A stretch of 64,000 nt of DNA from Oscillospiraceae bacterium (GTDB lineage Bacteria; Bacillota; Clostridia; Oscillospirales; Ruminococcaceae), in the NCBI GenBank assembly GCA_017427265.1, contig JAFRTG010000027.1:248001-312000 (forward strand). The letters run 5' to 3'. This document shows, one piece after another, positions 25,513-33,926 of this stretch. Each line of letters opens with the position of its first letter. Positions within the stretch are counted from its first letter, which is position 1. The position numbers and the translations under genes were made by a program. The notes beneath the pieces are model-generated. The model was not told the DNA's origin, did not search any database, and saw nothing but the letters and a program-made list of their open reading frames with translations.

Positions 25513-26475
25513 TTATTTATGGAATGCGTGAACCAGACGTCTGCCGTTCCTGATTGTGCGTTGCGCAGCCTGTTCGCTGTATAGGAACGATGCGCCGACC
25601 AAAACAGAAATGCCAAGCGATATTTGCAGCGGAAAAACAAGCAACGCTTCTGCCGGAATCAGAAATGCAAGAATCGCAATCGCTGCCGCCGGAGGGAGCA
25701 TCAACCGGAGCGCTTTCATGATGCCGTACACTGTCAGAACCGTCAGTATTGCAGCGATACAGGCGGGAATCCCGAACCGTTCGCAAAACAGAAACCGAAT
25801 CCCTGCGCCGCAGGCTGCACAAAGAGAAAGCAGGGAAATGACAGCAAACGGACGCTTGCGTGATACGGCCGCCGGCTTCCAGAATTCCGTAAAGGCAACG
25901 AGAAGCGGCGGTGCTGCGGCAAACCGGACATTCCAATGCAGTGCGGTGAAGATGACTGCACTTGCAATCAGCCAGCGGATCACAGCTTGAAAAATACTGA
26001 TTTTATCCGGCAACGGTGCCTTTTCAAACGCCGTTTCAGTCAGGATTCCGTTTCTGACCAGAATCCGGCGCACACACAGAATTCCAGCAGTCAGGATACA
26101 GGCAGCAATCAGATAAACAACTGATTCGGTCTGCAGAAGAACAGGCAGAACTGCCGCCGATATCATCGGTGCAAAGCTGGTGCGGGACAGCAGAAACAGC
26201 ACCGATGCCAGCAGATATGCAATGCTCATTTGCAGCCATACCGCGCCGGGCAGCCACAGCACAATACCGAGCCCCAGTGCTGCACAAACTGTAATTGCCG
26301 CAAACGTGTGCAGATCATCGGTGCGCCACGCAAGCTGCGGCGTCAGCAGTGCGCCGGCTGCAATCGCAGCGATCTCCGGAAAAATAATCTCATTATTCTG
26401 AAAAATATCCGCTGCGCCGACCATGCCGCCGATCAGCAGCATTGCACAAAGCAACGGAAGATATGCCTTTTTCAT
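25513..26475 (-). CDS. Multi-pass membrane protein (HPP-like)
   Basis: A 320-residue hydrophobic protein with about nine or ten predicted membrane helices and short loops, basic N- and C-termini (MKKAYLP.., ..RRLVHAFHK). Two halves look similar: each has a 'PPAAAIAILAFLIPAEALLVFP'- or 'ISAAVLPVLLQTESVVYLI'-like segment, reminiscent of the HPP membrane family (HPP-A-G-A motif replaced). The family assignment is weak. It is monocistronic between repeat copy C and the GNAT gene. Possibly a transporter; no substrate can be proposed. Confidence 0.55.
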   Translation of the reverse strand: MKKAYLPLLCAMLLIGGMVGAADIFQNNEIIFPEIAAIAAGALLTPQLAWRTDDLHTFAAITVCAALGLGIVLWLPGAVWLQMSIAYLLASVLFLLSRTSFAPMISAAVLPVLLQTESVVYLIAACILTAGILCVRRILVRNGILTETAFEKAPLPDKISIFQAVIRWLIASAVIFTALHWNVRFAAAPPLLVAFTEFWKPAAVSRKRPFAVISLLSLCAACGAGIRFLFCERFGIPACIAAILTVLTVYGIMKALRLMLPPAAAIAILAFLIPAEALLVFPLQISLGISVLVGASFLYSEQAAQRTIRNGRRLVHAFHK

Positions 26476-26536
26476 GCATCACACTCCGTTTTTATTTTTC
26501 ATCCGGTAAGTATTATAGCACAAACGGAAGAGGATT

Positions 26537-27685
26537 TCAAGACCTGTGACTGCCGAATTGTTCCAGCAGATTGTAAACACCGTCCTCAGAAAGCACGCCG
26601 CGTTTCAGGTCCTTCGGGAATAATCCCGCTTCATCCGCAGCAAAATCGCGTTTCCATGCAGGACTGCCGTAATAGTCAGAGAGCTGCTGCAGCAGTTCCG
26701 GCGCACCGCTTTCCGCCTGCTGCATGATATTCTCATAATATGTGACGCGCTGAATCTGTGCCTGTACGGATTCAGGCGTATCTGGCAGAATCTTTTCAAA
26801 CGCAAACATATCGAACATTTCACCCGAATCATCATCCGGCGCACAGAAATGCTCGTTATAATACGCAACGATATGAAACCCGCAGCGATTTACATAGAAA
26901 TGGATATTGCGCTTTTCAAAATAAGGCGTGACGGTGTCCCAGACCGTGACCTCCGGATGCATCGCTTCGATCGCGCACCACGCTGCATAGCCAATGCCCT
27001 TGCTGTGAACGGAAGGCGATACAAACAGCAGTTCCAGTTCGCCCTGATCGTATTCTGTCCGGATGACAGCACCGCCGACCGGCTTGCCGTTCTGCAAAAT
27101 GCGGTACGCCGCGCCTTCGTCGATTGCATGTGCAATCGTGTCATGGGAGATGATCTCGCCGTCTTCTTCAAAATGGTCATCACGCTGACCGAATTCTGCC
27201 AGCGCGCCGTAATTGAATGCATCCTGATTGTCCCGGATGAACCGCGCACGGTCTGATGCTTCAAGCGGAACGAGCTGAACATTTCCGCTTCTGCGGTCGT
27301 TGATAATTTCATGTGCTTTGGCGATGATTTCATCATATGATTCTGCTCTGATGACAGTGAAATTCTTTTCAATCTCAGCTGTCCACAAGTCGATTTCGCC
27401 TTCGATATCGGATACTTCCGGCAGGAGAAAGCCCCAGATTCTGCATCCTGTTTTCTTTAGTTCAGGGAGAAAATACTGAAAGCCCCATTCCACATCCTCC
27501 GGGACATCTTCAAAACCGTTGCGTGCATCCACAATGAACAGACTGTCCGGATGCATCCGGAGCATTTCCAGGGAAGCCGTCACAGGGGTTCTGTAATCGT
27601 CGAAGTGCGCTTCTTTTTTCCAGATGTGAAATACAGCATTGTCCTTGGCAATATATTTGGTTTCCGCAAATTCACTTTCAAACAT
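26537..27685 (-). CDS. STAS-like + GNAT acetyltransferase + DUF4298 fusion
   Basis: A 382-residue protein with three parts. About 1-130 looks like a STAS-like fold ('DSLFIVDARNGFEDVPEDVEWG'). About 135-300 is a GNAT domain with acetyl-CoA loop 'LELLFVSPSVHSKGIGYAAW', followed by 'VTPYFEKRNIHFYVNRCGF'. About 300-380 is a DUF4298-type helical tail ('IQRVTYYENIMQQAE', 'WKRDFAADEAGLFPKDLKRG', 'LSEDGVYNLL'). GGAG lies before the ATG and a perfect promoter upstream. A small-molecule or protein acetyltransferase is expected; the substrate is unknown. The fusion order is unusual in my experience. Confidence 0.75.
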   Translation of the reverse strand: MFESEFAETKYIAKDNAVFHIWKKEAHFDDYRTPVTASLEMLRMHPDSLFIVDARNGFEDVPEDVEWGFQYFLPELKKTGCRIWGFLLPEVSDIEGEIDLWTAEIEKNFTVIRAESYDEIIAKAHEIINDRRSGNVQLVPLEASDRARFIRDNQDAFNYGALAEFGQRDDHFEEDGEIISHDTIAHAIDEGAAYRILQNGKPVGGAVIRTEYDQGELELLFVSPSVHSKGIGYAAWCAIEAMHPEVTVWDTVTPYFEKRNIHFYVNRCGFHIVAYYNEHFCAPDDDSGEMFDMFAFEKILPDTPESVQAQIQRVTYYENIMQQAESGAPELLQQLSDYYGSPAWKRDFAADEAGLFPKDLKRGVLSEDGVYNLLEQFGSHRS

Positions 27686-27714
27686 GAGAAAACTCCTTTG
27701 GTTTTTATATGCTT

Positions 27715-27743
27715 ATTATACCAGATCCGGGGTGATTCGTCAA
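27715..27743 (-). promoter_or_regulatory. Promoter of the GNAT fusion gene
   Basis: Minus strand TTGACG, 17-base spacer, TATAAT; about 30 bases before the ATG at 27685. Confidence 0.8.
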
Positions 27744-27794
27744 TGCAAATACCCATGATTTGTACTTGACATAAGTCAGAAAGGAGATGCTGCT

Positions 27795-28508
27795 ATGCCA
27801 AGACCGCAGAAAGCGCGCCGTATCTGCTGTTATCCGGATTACTGGAGCTTTGCGCCCGATCAGGACACAGCGAATGATACGGTCACATTGTCGCTTGACG
27901 AGTTTGAAACGGTACGTCTGATTGACTATCAGTCAAAGACGCAGGAACAGTGCGCGCAGGAGATGAACGTGGCAAGAACGACCGTCACGGCGATCTATGA
28001 CGCCGCAAGAAAAAAGCTCGCGCGGGCGTTGGTTGAGGGCAGACGCATCGTCATTTCCGGCGGAAACTATACCCTTGATAACACGTTCTCTGAGGAGATC
28101 GCACGGAAAGGAAGCACGATTATGAGAATCGCAGTCACCTATGAAAACGGATAGATTTTTCAGCATTTCGGCAGAACCGAACAGTTCAAGCTCTATGATG
28201 TTGCTGACGGAAAGATCATCAGGGAGCAGGTTGTCGGCACCGACGGCGCAGGGCACGGCGCACTTGCAGGATTCCTCAAAAATGCGCAGGCGGATGTGCT
28301 GATCTGCGGCGGAATCGGCGGAGGTGCGCAGATGGCAATGCAGGAGGCGGGAATTACGCTCTATGGCGGAAATTCCGGCAGTGCAGATGATGCGGTTGCA
28401 GCTTATCTTGCACAGACACTGGTGCAGAACGAGAATCCGACCTGCGATCATCACCACGGTCACGGCGAAGATCACGCCTGCGGAAATCACGGCTGCGGGA
28501 ATCACTGA
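27795..28508 (+). pseudogene. DUF134-NifX/NifB fusion gene with in-frame TAG
   Basis: Codons 1-119 encode a DUF134 (UPF0251) helix-turn-helix protein ('PRPQKARRICCYPDY', 'TLSLDEFETVRLIDY', 'EQCAQEMNVARTTVTAIYDA') running directly into the start of a dinitrogenase iron-molybdenum-cofactor-type domain ('MRIAVTYENG'). Codon 120 is TAG (28152-28154). The same frame then continues 'IFQHFGRTEQFKLYDVADGK' through 'LICGGIGGGAQMAM' and a His/Cys-rich tail to TGA at 28508. Relatives usually have Glu or Lys here, so a single nonsense change splits the protein. An internal ATG at 28296 exists but cuts the fold. The truncated DUF134 part could still bind DNA. AAAGGAG precedes the ATG. Confidence 0.8.
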
Positions 28509-29057
28509 TGAGAATAGTAACCCTTGTAGAAAACGCCTGCGGACATGAAAAATGCATCGCAGAACACGGTCTTTGCCCTGCCGAATGTGCGGCTGATTGA
28601 CGGCGATTTGCAGCTTGATGAGGAGCTGTTTCTGTTCAGCGGCATTACCGGCAGACGGTGCTATCCGCAGGGCAACCGCAAGCTGTCCCGTATAGTAGAC
28701 GGCGTACAGATTCCGGATGATTTTGCCCATGAGCAATGCCTTGTCATTCAGCAGGACGGCAAAAACTGGCTGCTGTCCGGCTGCGCACACAACGGCATTC
28801 TCAATATCCTTGACCGGTACAAAGAGATTTTCGGGAATGCTCCCGATTATGTGGTTACGGGCTTCCACATGATGAAAAAGGACGGCGCGCATACCGAAGC
28901 AGAAAAAGCGGTTATCATACAGACCGCGCAGGAGCTGTCAAAAATGAAAACTGTCTTTTACAGCGGTCACTGCACGGGGCTTCCTGCATTTGAGATGATG
29001 AAAGAGATCATGGGAAATCAGCTGATCGCGCTGCACACCGGAGAAGTCATAAGATGA
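28508..29057 (+). pseudogene. Metallo-beta-lactamase-fold gene with internal deletion
   Basis: The start ATG (28508) overlaps the previous stop as TGATG. The first ~22 codons (MRIVTLVENACGHEKC, IAEHGL) are a normal N-terminus of the MBL-fold family related to dihydropterin-phosphate synthase-like proteins. The frame then stops at about 28599. A second frame, open from 28545, carries the C-terminal part ('PNVRLIDGDLQLDEELFLF', 'LLSGCAHNGILNIL', 'YVVTGFHMM', 'FYSGHCTG', 'LIALHTGEVIR'). The segment with the HxHxDH metal site is missing. This partner is commonly found beside DUF134/NifX genes, so the operon as a whole has decayed. Confidence 0.75.
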
Positions 29058-29081
29058 TGAAATCTTCTTGATTGCGAACCT

Positions 29082-29120
29082 CCGCCGTCTGCGGAAGAAT
29101 ATGCAGATGACAGATTTTCT
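29082..29120. repeat. Degenerate piece of the interspersed repeat family
   Basis: CCGCCGTCTGCGGAAGAATATGCAGATGACAG combines the CCGCCGTCTGC hairpin arm of the repeat family with the GCGGAARAATATGCAG tract also found at 16974-17010. Confidence 0.4.
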
Positions 29121-29178
29121 ATGAATGCGAAAAAATGATTTTGTCATGAATGGGAATGACTAAATGAATAAAGCGCTG

Positions 29179-29212
29179 AACTGACTCCGCAACGCAAGCG
29201 GAGTCAGTTTTG
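29179..29212 (+). terminator. Intrinsic terminator
   Basis: AACTGACTCCGC and GCGGAGTCAGTT pair perfectly over 12 bp with a 7-base loop and a TTTGT tail. Confidence 0.8.
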
Positions 29213-29446
29213 TATTCATCTGCATGTGCTGCGGTGCAGGATTACAGATTTGTAATCCTGCCGGTTTCTCATAAAACATCTTGCAGTGTTATCATTATCA
29301 CAGAGTGAATACCGGTAGCTGACGGAGCCGTCAGGATGCGTATCTTCGCCGATTCTGACTTTTCCGCACGCGTGCTGCCGGCAGCGGCAATACATTATTT
29401 TGCAAGCTGAGCGGGTGCTGCCCTCTGATATCTTATGCCGGAATAC

Positions 29447-29475
29447 TTGACGGACACTGCTGCTTATGGTAAAAT
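29447..29475 (+). promoter_or_regulatory. Sigma-A promoter upstream of the truncated ABC gene
   Basis: TTGACG, 17-base spacer, TAAAAT. It would drive the small ORF at 29500 and possibly the ABC fragment. Confidence 0.65.
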
Positions 29476-29499
29476 ATAGATGGCGCAGGAAGGAACAAT

Positions 29500-29661
29500 A
29501 TGTATCTGACATTCATCTTTCCATACCTGCGTTCAGCACAATACAGAACACAGGATATACCCGGTTATGTGCAGCCGATGGTCACGGAAAGGACAGCACG
29601 ATTGACAAGTGACAAAACAGTCACTTTGCGGTCACCGAACTGTAAGAATAGGGGGGTATAG
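29500..29661 (+). CDS. Small ORF, unknown (53 residues)
   Basis: ATG preceded by AGGAAC at good spacing, directly downstream of a promoter. The protein starts MYLTFIFPYLRSAQY and is basic toward its end (LRSPNCKNRGV). No family is recognised and no neighbour supports it. It may be a leader peptide, a remnant of a deleted gene, or chance. Confidence 0.25.
   Translation: MYLTFIFPYLRSAQYRTQDIPGYVQPMVTERTARLTSDKTVTLRSPNCKNRGV
29608..29625. promoter_or_regulatory. Inverted repeat upstream of the Bce-like ABC gene
   Basis: AGTGAC-6-GTCACT is a perfect 6-bp palindrome, followed by another GGTCAC half site, about 80 bases before the ABC gene. Bce-type transporter promoters carry response-regulator boxes of this general kind; the assignment is inferred. 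Confidence 0.4.
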
Positions 29662-29703
29662 TTAATATCATAACAGACCGACACATGAACCGGGAGGATT
29701 AAA

Positions 29704-30312
29704 ATGGAAATTTTAAGATGTGAAAACGTATCCAAAGTATACGGCAAAGGCGAGACGCAAGTAAAGGCACTTGATAACGTGAGCTTTACAGTTGAAAAAG
29801 GAGAATTCGTATCCATCATCGGACCTTCGGGAAGCGGCAAGTCTACGCTTCTGCACATTCTGGGCGGGGTCGATAAGCCGACGGACGGAAAGGTCTATAT
29901 AGACGGTACGGATATCCACAGTCTGAGCGAGGACAAGCTGGCGATCTTCAGAAGAAGACAGATCGGCTTAGTGTATCAGTTCTATAACCTGATGCCGGTG
30001 CTGAATGTCGATGAAAATATCGCACTTCCGCATCTTCTGGACGGGAGACCGCTGGATCAGAAAAGACTGGATCAGGTGGTCGGGCATCTGGGCCTGACGG
30101 ACAGGCGGAGCAATCTTCCAAGTCAGCTTTCCGGCGGACAGCAGCAGAGAGTATCAATCGGACGCGCACTGTACAGCCATCCTGCGATTCTGCTGGCAGA
30201 TGAACCGACCGGTAATCTGGACCGCAGAACCGGCGAGGAAATCATTGATCTGCTGAAAGAATCCAATCAGAAGAACAAGCAGACCCTGATTCTGATTACG
30301 CATGATGTCTGA
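29704..30312 (+). pseudogene. Bce/MacB-type ABC ATPase, C-terminally truncated
   Basis: Two hundred and two residues with Walker A 'GPSGSGKST' (40-48), signature 'LSGGQQQR' and Walker B 'LLADEPTGNLD'. It ends 'LILITHDV' and stops, where family members continue about 20-50 residues after the H-loop ('ITHD..'). The downstream permease expected for a Bce-type peptide-sensing module is absent; instead the sequence runs into a histidine-kinase fragment overlapping by 11 bases. All core ATPase motifs survive, but without a permease a transport role is unlikely. Confidence 0.75.
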
Positions 30313-30961
30313 TATTTCACATCAGTTCAAAACGCCGCTTACGGCTATATCCCTGATGAATGAGCCGCTCATGAACGAATCAGTCAGCGACGAGCAGCGG
30401 CTGGAATATGCCGGAAAAATTGATGCACAGATCAGCAAGATGACATGGCTTCTCAGGAGTCTCCTGACGCTTTCTCAGCTGGAAGCGGGTGTTCTGGAGA
30501 TGAAACCGGAGAAAGCGGAATTAAGTGTGCTGATGACGGATTTGTCTGAGCCGCTGCTGATTATGGCGGAAGTCGCAGAGGTGGAATACATTTGCAGCAT
30601 TCCTGACGGAATCGTACTCCGGGCAGATGTACACTGGCTGAAAGAAGCACTTTCAAATATCATCAAAAACTGCATCGAGCATACGGATGCGGGCGGATTT
30701 GTCAAGATCACCGCCAGTCAGAATAATCTGCGCACCGCAATCGTCATAGAGGATAACGGAAGGGGCATCGAAAAAGAGCATCTTCCCCATATTTTTGACA
30801 GATTCTATAAGGCAGGCAACTCATCCCATGACAGTGTGGGCATCGGCCTTGCCATGGCCAGACAGATCATCCGTGTTCATGACGGAAACGTCGAGGCAGA
30901 GAGTGAAGTCGGGAAAGGGACAAAGTTCACGGTCAATCTGTATCAGAATTCCTCCGTTTGA
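30302..30961 (+). pseudogene. Sensor kinase fragment (catalytic core only)
   Basis: Two hundred and nineteen residues starting exactly at the phospho-acceptor helix ('MSDISHQFKTPLTAI', H7 by this start), then a complete HATPase_c domain with 'IIKNCIEHT', 'DNGRGIEKEHLPHIFDRFY' and 'GIGLAMARQII'. All membrane and sensor sequence is gone. The junction with the ABC gene lies at ACGCATGATGTCTGAT, where CATGATG can be read in both parents. A deletion therefore removed the permease, response regulator and kinase N-terminus. No ribosome site precedes the ATG. Confidence 0.75.
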
Positions 30962-30985
30962 AATGATAGAAGTAACGGGAAAATC

Positions 30986-31027
30986 ACCGCCGTCTGCATA
31001 TTGGGCAGACGGCGGTTCGCCTTTTTT
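30986..31027 (+). terminator. Terminator made from the repeat-family hairpin
   Basis: ACCGCCGTCTGC..GCAGACGGCGGT is the same stem as in repeat copies A and C, here followed by TTCGCCTTTTTT, making a good intrinsic terminator. Confidence 0.75.
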
Positions 31028-31140
31028 CGGCCGAATGCGGCGATTTGACTGCGCAATCTTTCATGCGGCGGACGGAATGATCCTTATTATTGAATGAACG
31101 GAACAAAATGCTGAACAGTACAAAATATCTGTTTTCCCTA

Positions 31141-31169
31141 TTGATTTTTCTTTCGTAATATGTTATAAT
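31141..31169 (+). promoter_or_regulatory. Promoter of the zinc-ribbon/TPR operon
   Basis: TTGATT, 17-base spacer, perfect TATAAT; the leader before the ATG is about 100 bases. Confidence 0.7.
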
Positions 31170-31274
31170 ATAATTATAACAAATTCATTCAACGTACCAC
31201 ATTAAATTTAGTTGTTATTGAGACGCTTTGCATGACTTGGGATTGACTGCAATGTCACCGGAAAGGAGTAGCTT

Positions 31275-33923
31275 ATGGCAAAATTCTGCACAAACTGCGG
31301 TACTCCGCTCAAAGAGGGTGCGAAATTCTGCATCCAGTGCGGAAAACCGCTTTCCGCAGCGGTATCACCGCCTGTCCCGGATCCGGCAGAGGCTCCGGAA
31401 GTACCGGCGGTGCCTGCGGCATCGGCTCCGGCCGTGTCTGCCGAAACGCCGGATGCGCCGTCGGCGCCTGTTCAGTCCGCGCCGGCCGAAACGCCGGGCG
31501 ACTCCTCAGCGGAACCGCAGGCGCAGCCGTCCGCAAAGGAGAAGAAGCCGAAGCGTGACAGGAAGAAGCAGCAGACGAAGGCAGCAGCACCGGCTCAGCC
31601 CGCGGAGAACGGCAGGCCGCAGAGCGCGGTTCTGACTGTCGGGAGCGTGATTCTCCTTGCATGCATGGCAATGGAATGCATGCCGTATCTGCTGAAAGCA
31701 ATCCTGTTTCTCGCGCACAAGGGGCCGTTTGCGAATACCGTCAGCATCCTGCTTGATATTCTGGGGTTTGTGGCTGCGGGCGTTATTTTATATTTCGGTG
31801 CGAAACGCATCTCAAAGCAGCCAAAGCTCTCCTGCGCTATTCTGTTTCCTGCGCTATGGGGCGGCGTGCGTGCAGCAGATCTCGCACTGATGAAGGGCAC
31901 GCAGATCTGGGACAGCAAGCTGACCATTGCACTCATGGCAGCAGATATTCTCGTTTTTCTGCTGTTCACGGCGATTGCGGTCAGACCGCTCTGCGACCTG
32001 TTCTCCGGCAAGGGAGAATGCCGCAGGCGCGGTGTGTTTCCCGCATGGCTTCTTACGGTTCTCGCAGGCCTGATTCCGTATTTTCTGCCCATGCTTGCAG
32101 AGCTGACGCCGGCCGGCGATGCCCATTCTTTCTTCTCTGGCATGGGACGCAGGCTGTTCACGGCATTTCTGGAAGCAGGGCTGCTGACGCTTGCGGCAAG
32201 GCTTCAGCTGAAACATCTCGGCGAAGAGAAAAAACCCGCCTCCGGCAAGGCCATGACGCCTGCCGGCATATTCGGCACGGCGGTTGCGGTCTGCGGAGCC
32301 GTGGCCTGCTTTTACGCCGAAGGGCTGTATTCAATTCCGGATACCGTGCTCAAGGATGTCGAATTCTATCTGGTACAGGGCGAATTCAAGGCATCTGCCG
32401 GAAATATCAATCAGCTGCTCTATCACTATGAAGCGGCTGCCGAACACATCGAAGCGTGGCGTTCGGTCTCTGGCGGCGGCAGTTATTCTGTTCCCGGCAA
32501 ATTTGTCGATGACAAAATGCTCAAATATCTCTCAAAGCTCAACACATCGGCGGACAATCTCCGGAATGATCTTGTCACTTCGCTGAATGATAACGACATC
32601 GACATGTGGGGGCCGCTGATGCTGACGCGCTATCGGGAGCAGGAAAAGGGCGGCACGCTGAACGAACAGGCACAGGCGCACCGCGACGAGATCATCGCAA
32701 AATGCATTGCGGAAGGCTGCTTTACCGCGGATTATCCGCTCGCTGCCGATCTGATCGAGAATAGTTCCGAAATTGATCGGGTCCTCGATGCCGACACCCT
32801 GATTCAGGAGAAAATCGAGATCGCGTCTGCCGTTGCAAAGGCACAGCGCGGCGAGATCAACGGCGTGGAGTCCGCGAAGAATCTGCTCTCGCTTGCAGAA
32901 AAATATCCGCAAAACATGAACCTGCAGCTGGTCGCCGGTTATATCACCTCGCAGAATCCCGTGGACAACAACGGTGCGAACTATGAACGTGCCGTCAAGG
33001 CGCTCCGGCATTACATGGAAATGTGGGAAGAGGAATACGGCGAGACTTCGACTTCCGAGCAGCGCACAGATCTGAATCTCTCTGTTGCGGGCATCATGCA
33101 GGACATGGAACAGTATGAAGCTGCGATCCCGCTTTACGAAAAGGCTCTGCCGGAAAAGGGCGATGACTGTGATCTGCTGCAGGCACTTTCCTTCTGCTAC
33201 ACCGAGGCAGGCGACACGGACAAGGGCTATGAAATGAGCCGGAAGCTCTTCGGTCTGCGTCCGGATGATGTGACGGTACTGTGGAGCTACTGCATCGGCG
33301 CACTCAAGCACGGCGATACAGTCGAGGCAGTGGACGCGGTCGGAAAGCTGGCCGATCTGGTGCGCACCGATCCGGGAGACAACGCCGACAGCCGCGACGA
33401 GCTGCTGTATAATCTTGTGACCTATCTCGCACTGAATGACAGTGCTTCGTGGACAGATTATCAGTACCGCGTCTACGACGGCGACGGGAACACCGATGAG
33501 GCAGTTCTGGCGGCACTCAGGAATAACGAATTTCTCTACGACTATGTGCGCGCCGTTTATTATGAAAAGCAGAAGAACGATCAGGAGACTGCGCTGCCGT
33601 TTGCAAAGAAAGCGCTTGCAGCACAGGAAAACTCCGGACGCTTGTGGTTCCTCAACGGCATCATCTATTTCGATTCCAAGCAGTACGACGAAGCCATCAG
33701 GGCTTATGAGCAGGCCAACCGCCTTGAAGGCAATGACCCGACGCTGATGTTTGCGCTGGCCAATGCCTATGATGCGACTGAACAGTATGCGCTGGCGCTG
33801 GAATACTGCGAAAAGGTGATGGCCTGCTACCCGAACGGCGTCGATCACAGCGAGGACAATTACGGCGTGAGTGCCCATGTTTCAGGTCTTTATACTGCCG
33901 TCAAAAGACATTTGGAGGGATGA
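31275..33923 (+). CDS. Zinc-ribbon membrane protein with TPR domain
   Basis: An 882-residue protein. Residues 1-26 are a double-CxxC zinc ribbon ('FCTNCGTPLKEGAKFCIQCG'). Residues ~30-110 are a Pro/Ala/Glu linker with a basic KKPKRDRKK patch. About six membrane helices occupy ~112-345. The rest (about 360-880) is helical, with recognisable tetratricopeptide repeats in the last 300 residues ('YEAAIPLYEKALPEKGDD', 'YDEAIRAYEQANRLEGNDP'). GGAG precedes the ATG. The next gene starts 3 bases after the stop. It likely anchors a protein complex at the membrane. Unknown role; the three-gene operon is consistent and intact. Confidence 0.7.
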   Translation: MAKFCTNCGTPLKEGAKFCIQCGKPLSAAVSPPVPDPAEAPEVPAVPAASAPAVSAETPDAPSAPVQSAPAETPGDSSAEPQAQPSAKEKKPKRDRKKQQTKAAAPAQPAENGRPQSAVLTVGSVILLACMAMECMPYLLKAILFLAHKGPFANTVSILLDILGFVAAGVILYFGAKRISKQPKLSCAILFPALWGGVRAADLALMKGTQIWDSKLTIALMAADILVFLLFTAIAVRPLCDLFSGKGECRRRGVFPAWLLTVLAGLIPYFLPMLAELTPAGDAHSFFSGMGRRLFTAFLEAGLLTLAARLQLKHLGEEKKPASGKAMTPAGIFGTAVAVCGAVACFYAEGLYSIPDTVLKDVEFYLVQGEFKASAGNINQLLYHYEAAAEHIEAWRSVSGGGSYSVPGKFVDDKMLKYLSKLNTSADNLRNDLVTSLNDNDIDMWGPLMLTRYREQEKGGTLNEQAQAHRDEIIAKCIAEGCFTADYPLAADLIENSSEIDRVLDADTLIQEKIEIASAVAKAQRGEINGVESAKNLLSLAEKYPQNMNLQLVAGYITSQNPVDNNGANYERAVKALRHYMEMWEEEYGETSTSEQRTDLNLSVAGIMQDMEQYEAAIPLYEKALPEKGDDCDLLQALSFCYTEAGDTDKGYEMSRKLFGLRPDDVTVLWSYCIGALKHGDTVEAVDAVGKLADLVRTDPGDNADSRDELLYNLVTYLALNDSASWTDYQYRVYDGDGNTDEAVLAALRNNEFLYDYVRAVYYEKQKNDQETALPFAKKALAAQENSGRLWFLNGIIYFDSKQYDEAIRAYEQANRLEGNDPTLMFALANAYDATEQYALALEYCEKVMACYPNGVDHSEDNYGVSAHVSGLYTAVKRHLEG

Positions 33924-33926
33924 ACA

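Larger units (their letters stand above)
29058..29446. other. Intergenic stretch without a supported gene
   Basis: About 390 bases after the broken MBL gene. It holds a degenerate repeat piece (29082-29120) and a terminator (29179-29212). A 98-codon Cys-rich minus-strand frame (29216-29512) has no recognisable family or ribosome site and is not called. Confidence 0.5.
30962..31274. other. Intergenic stretch with terminator and promoter only
   Basis: About 310 bases between the kinase fragment and the zinc-ribbon gene. It contains the hairpin at 30986-31027 and the promoter at 31141-31169; no gene is supported. Confidence 0.6.

Noticed and set aside
29216-29512. 98-codon Cys-rich minus-strand ORF
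   Set aside because: No ribosome site, no family, overlaps a plus-strand promoter; insufficient support.
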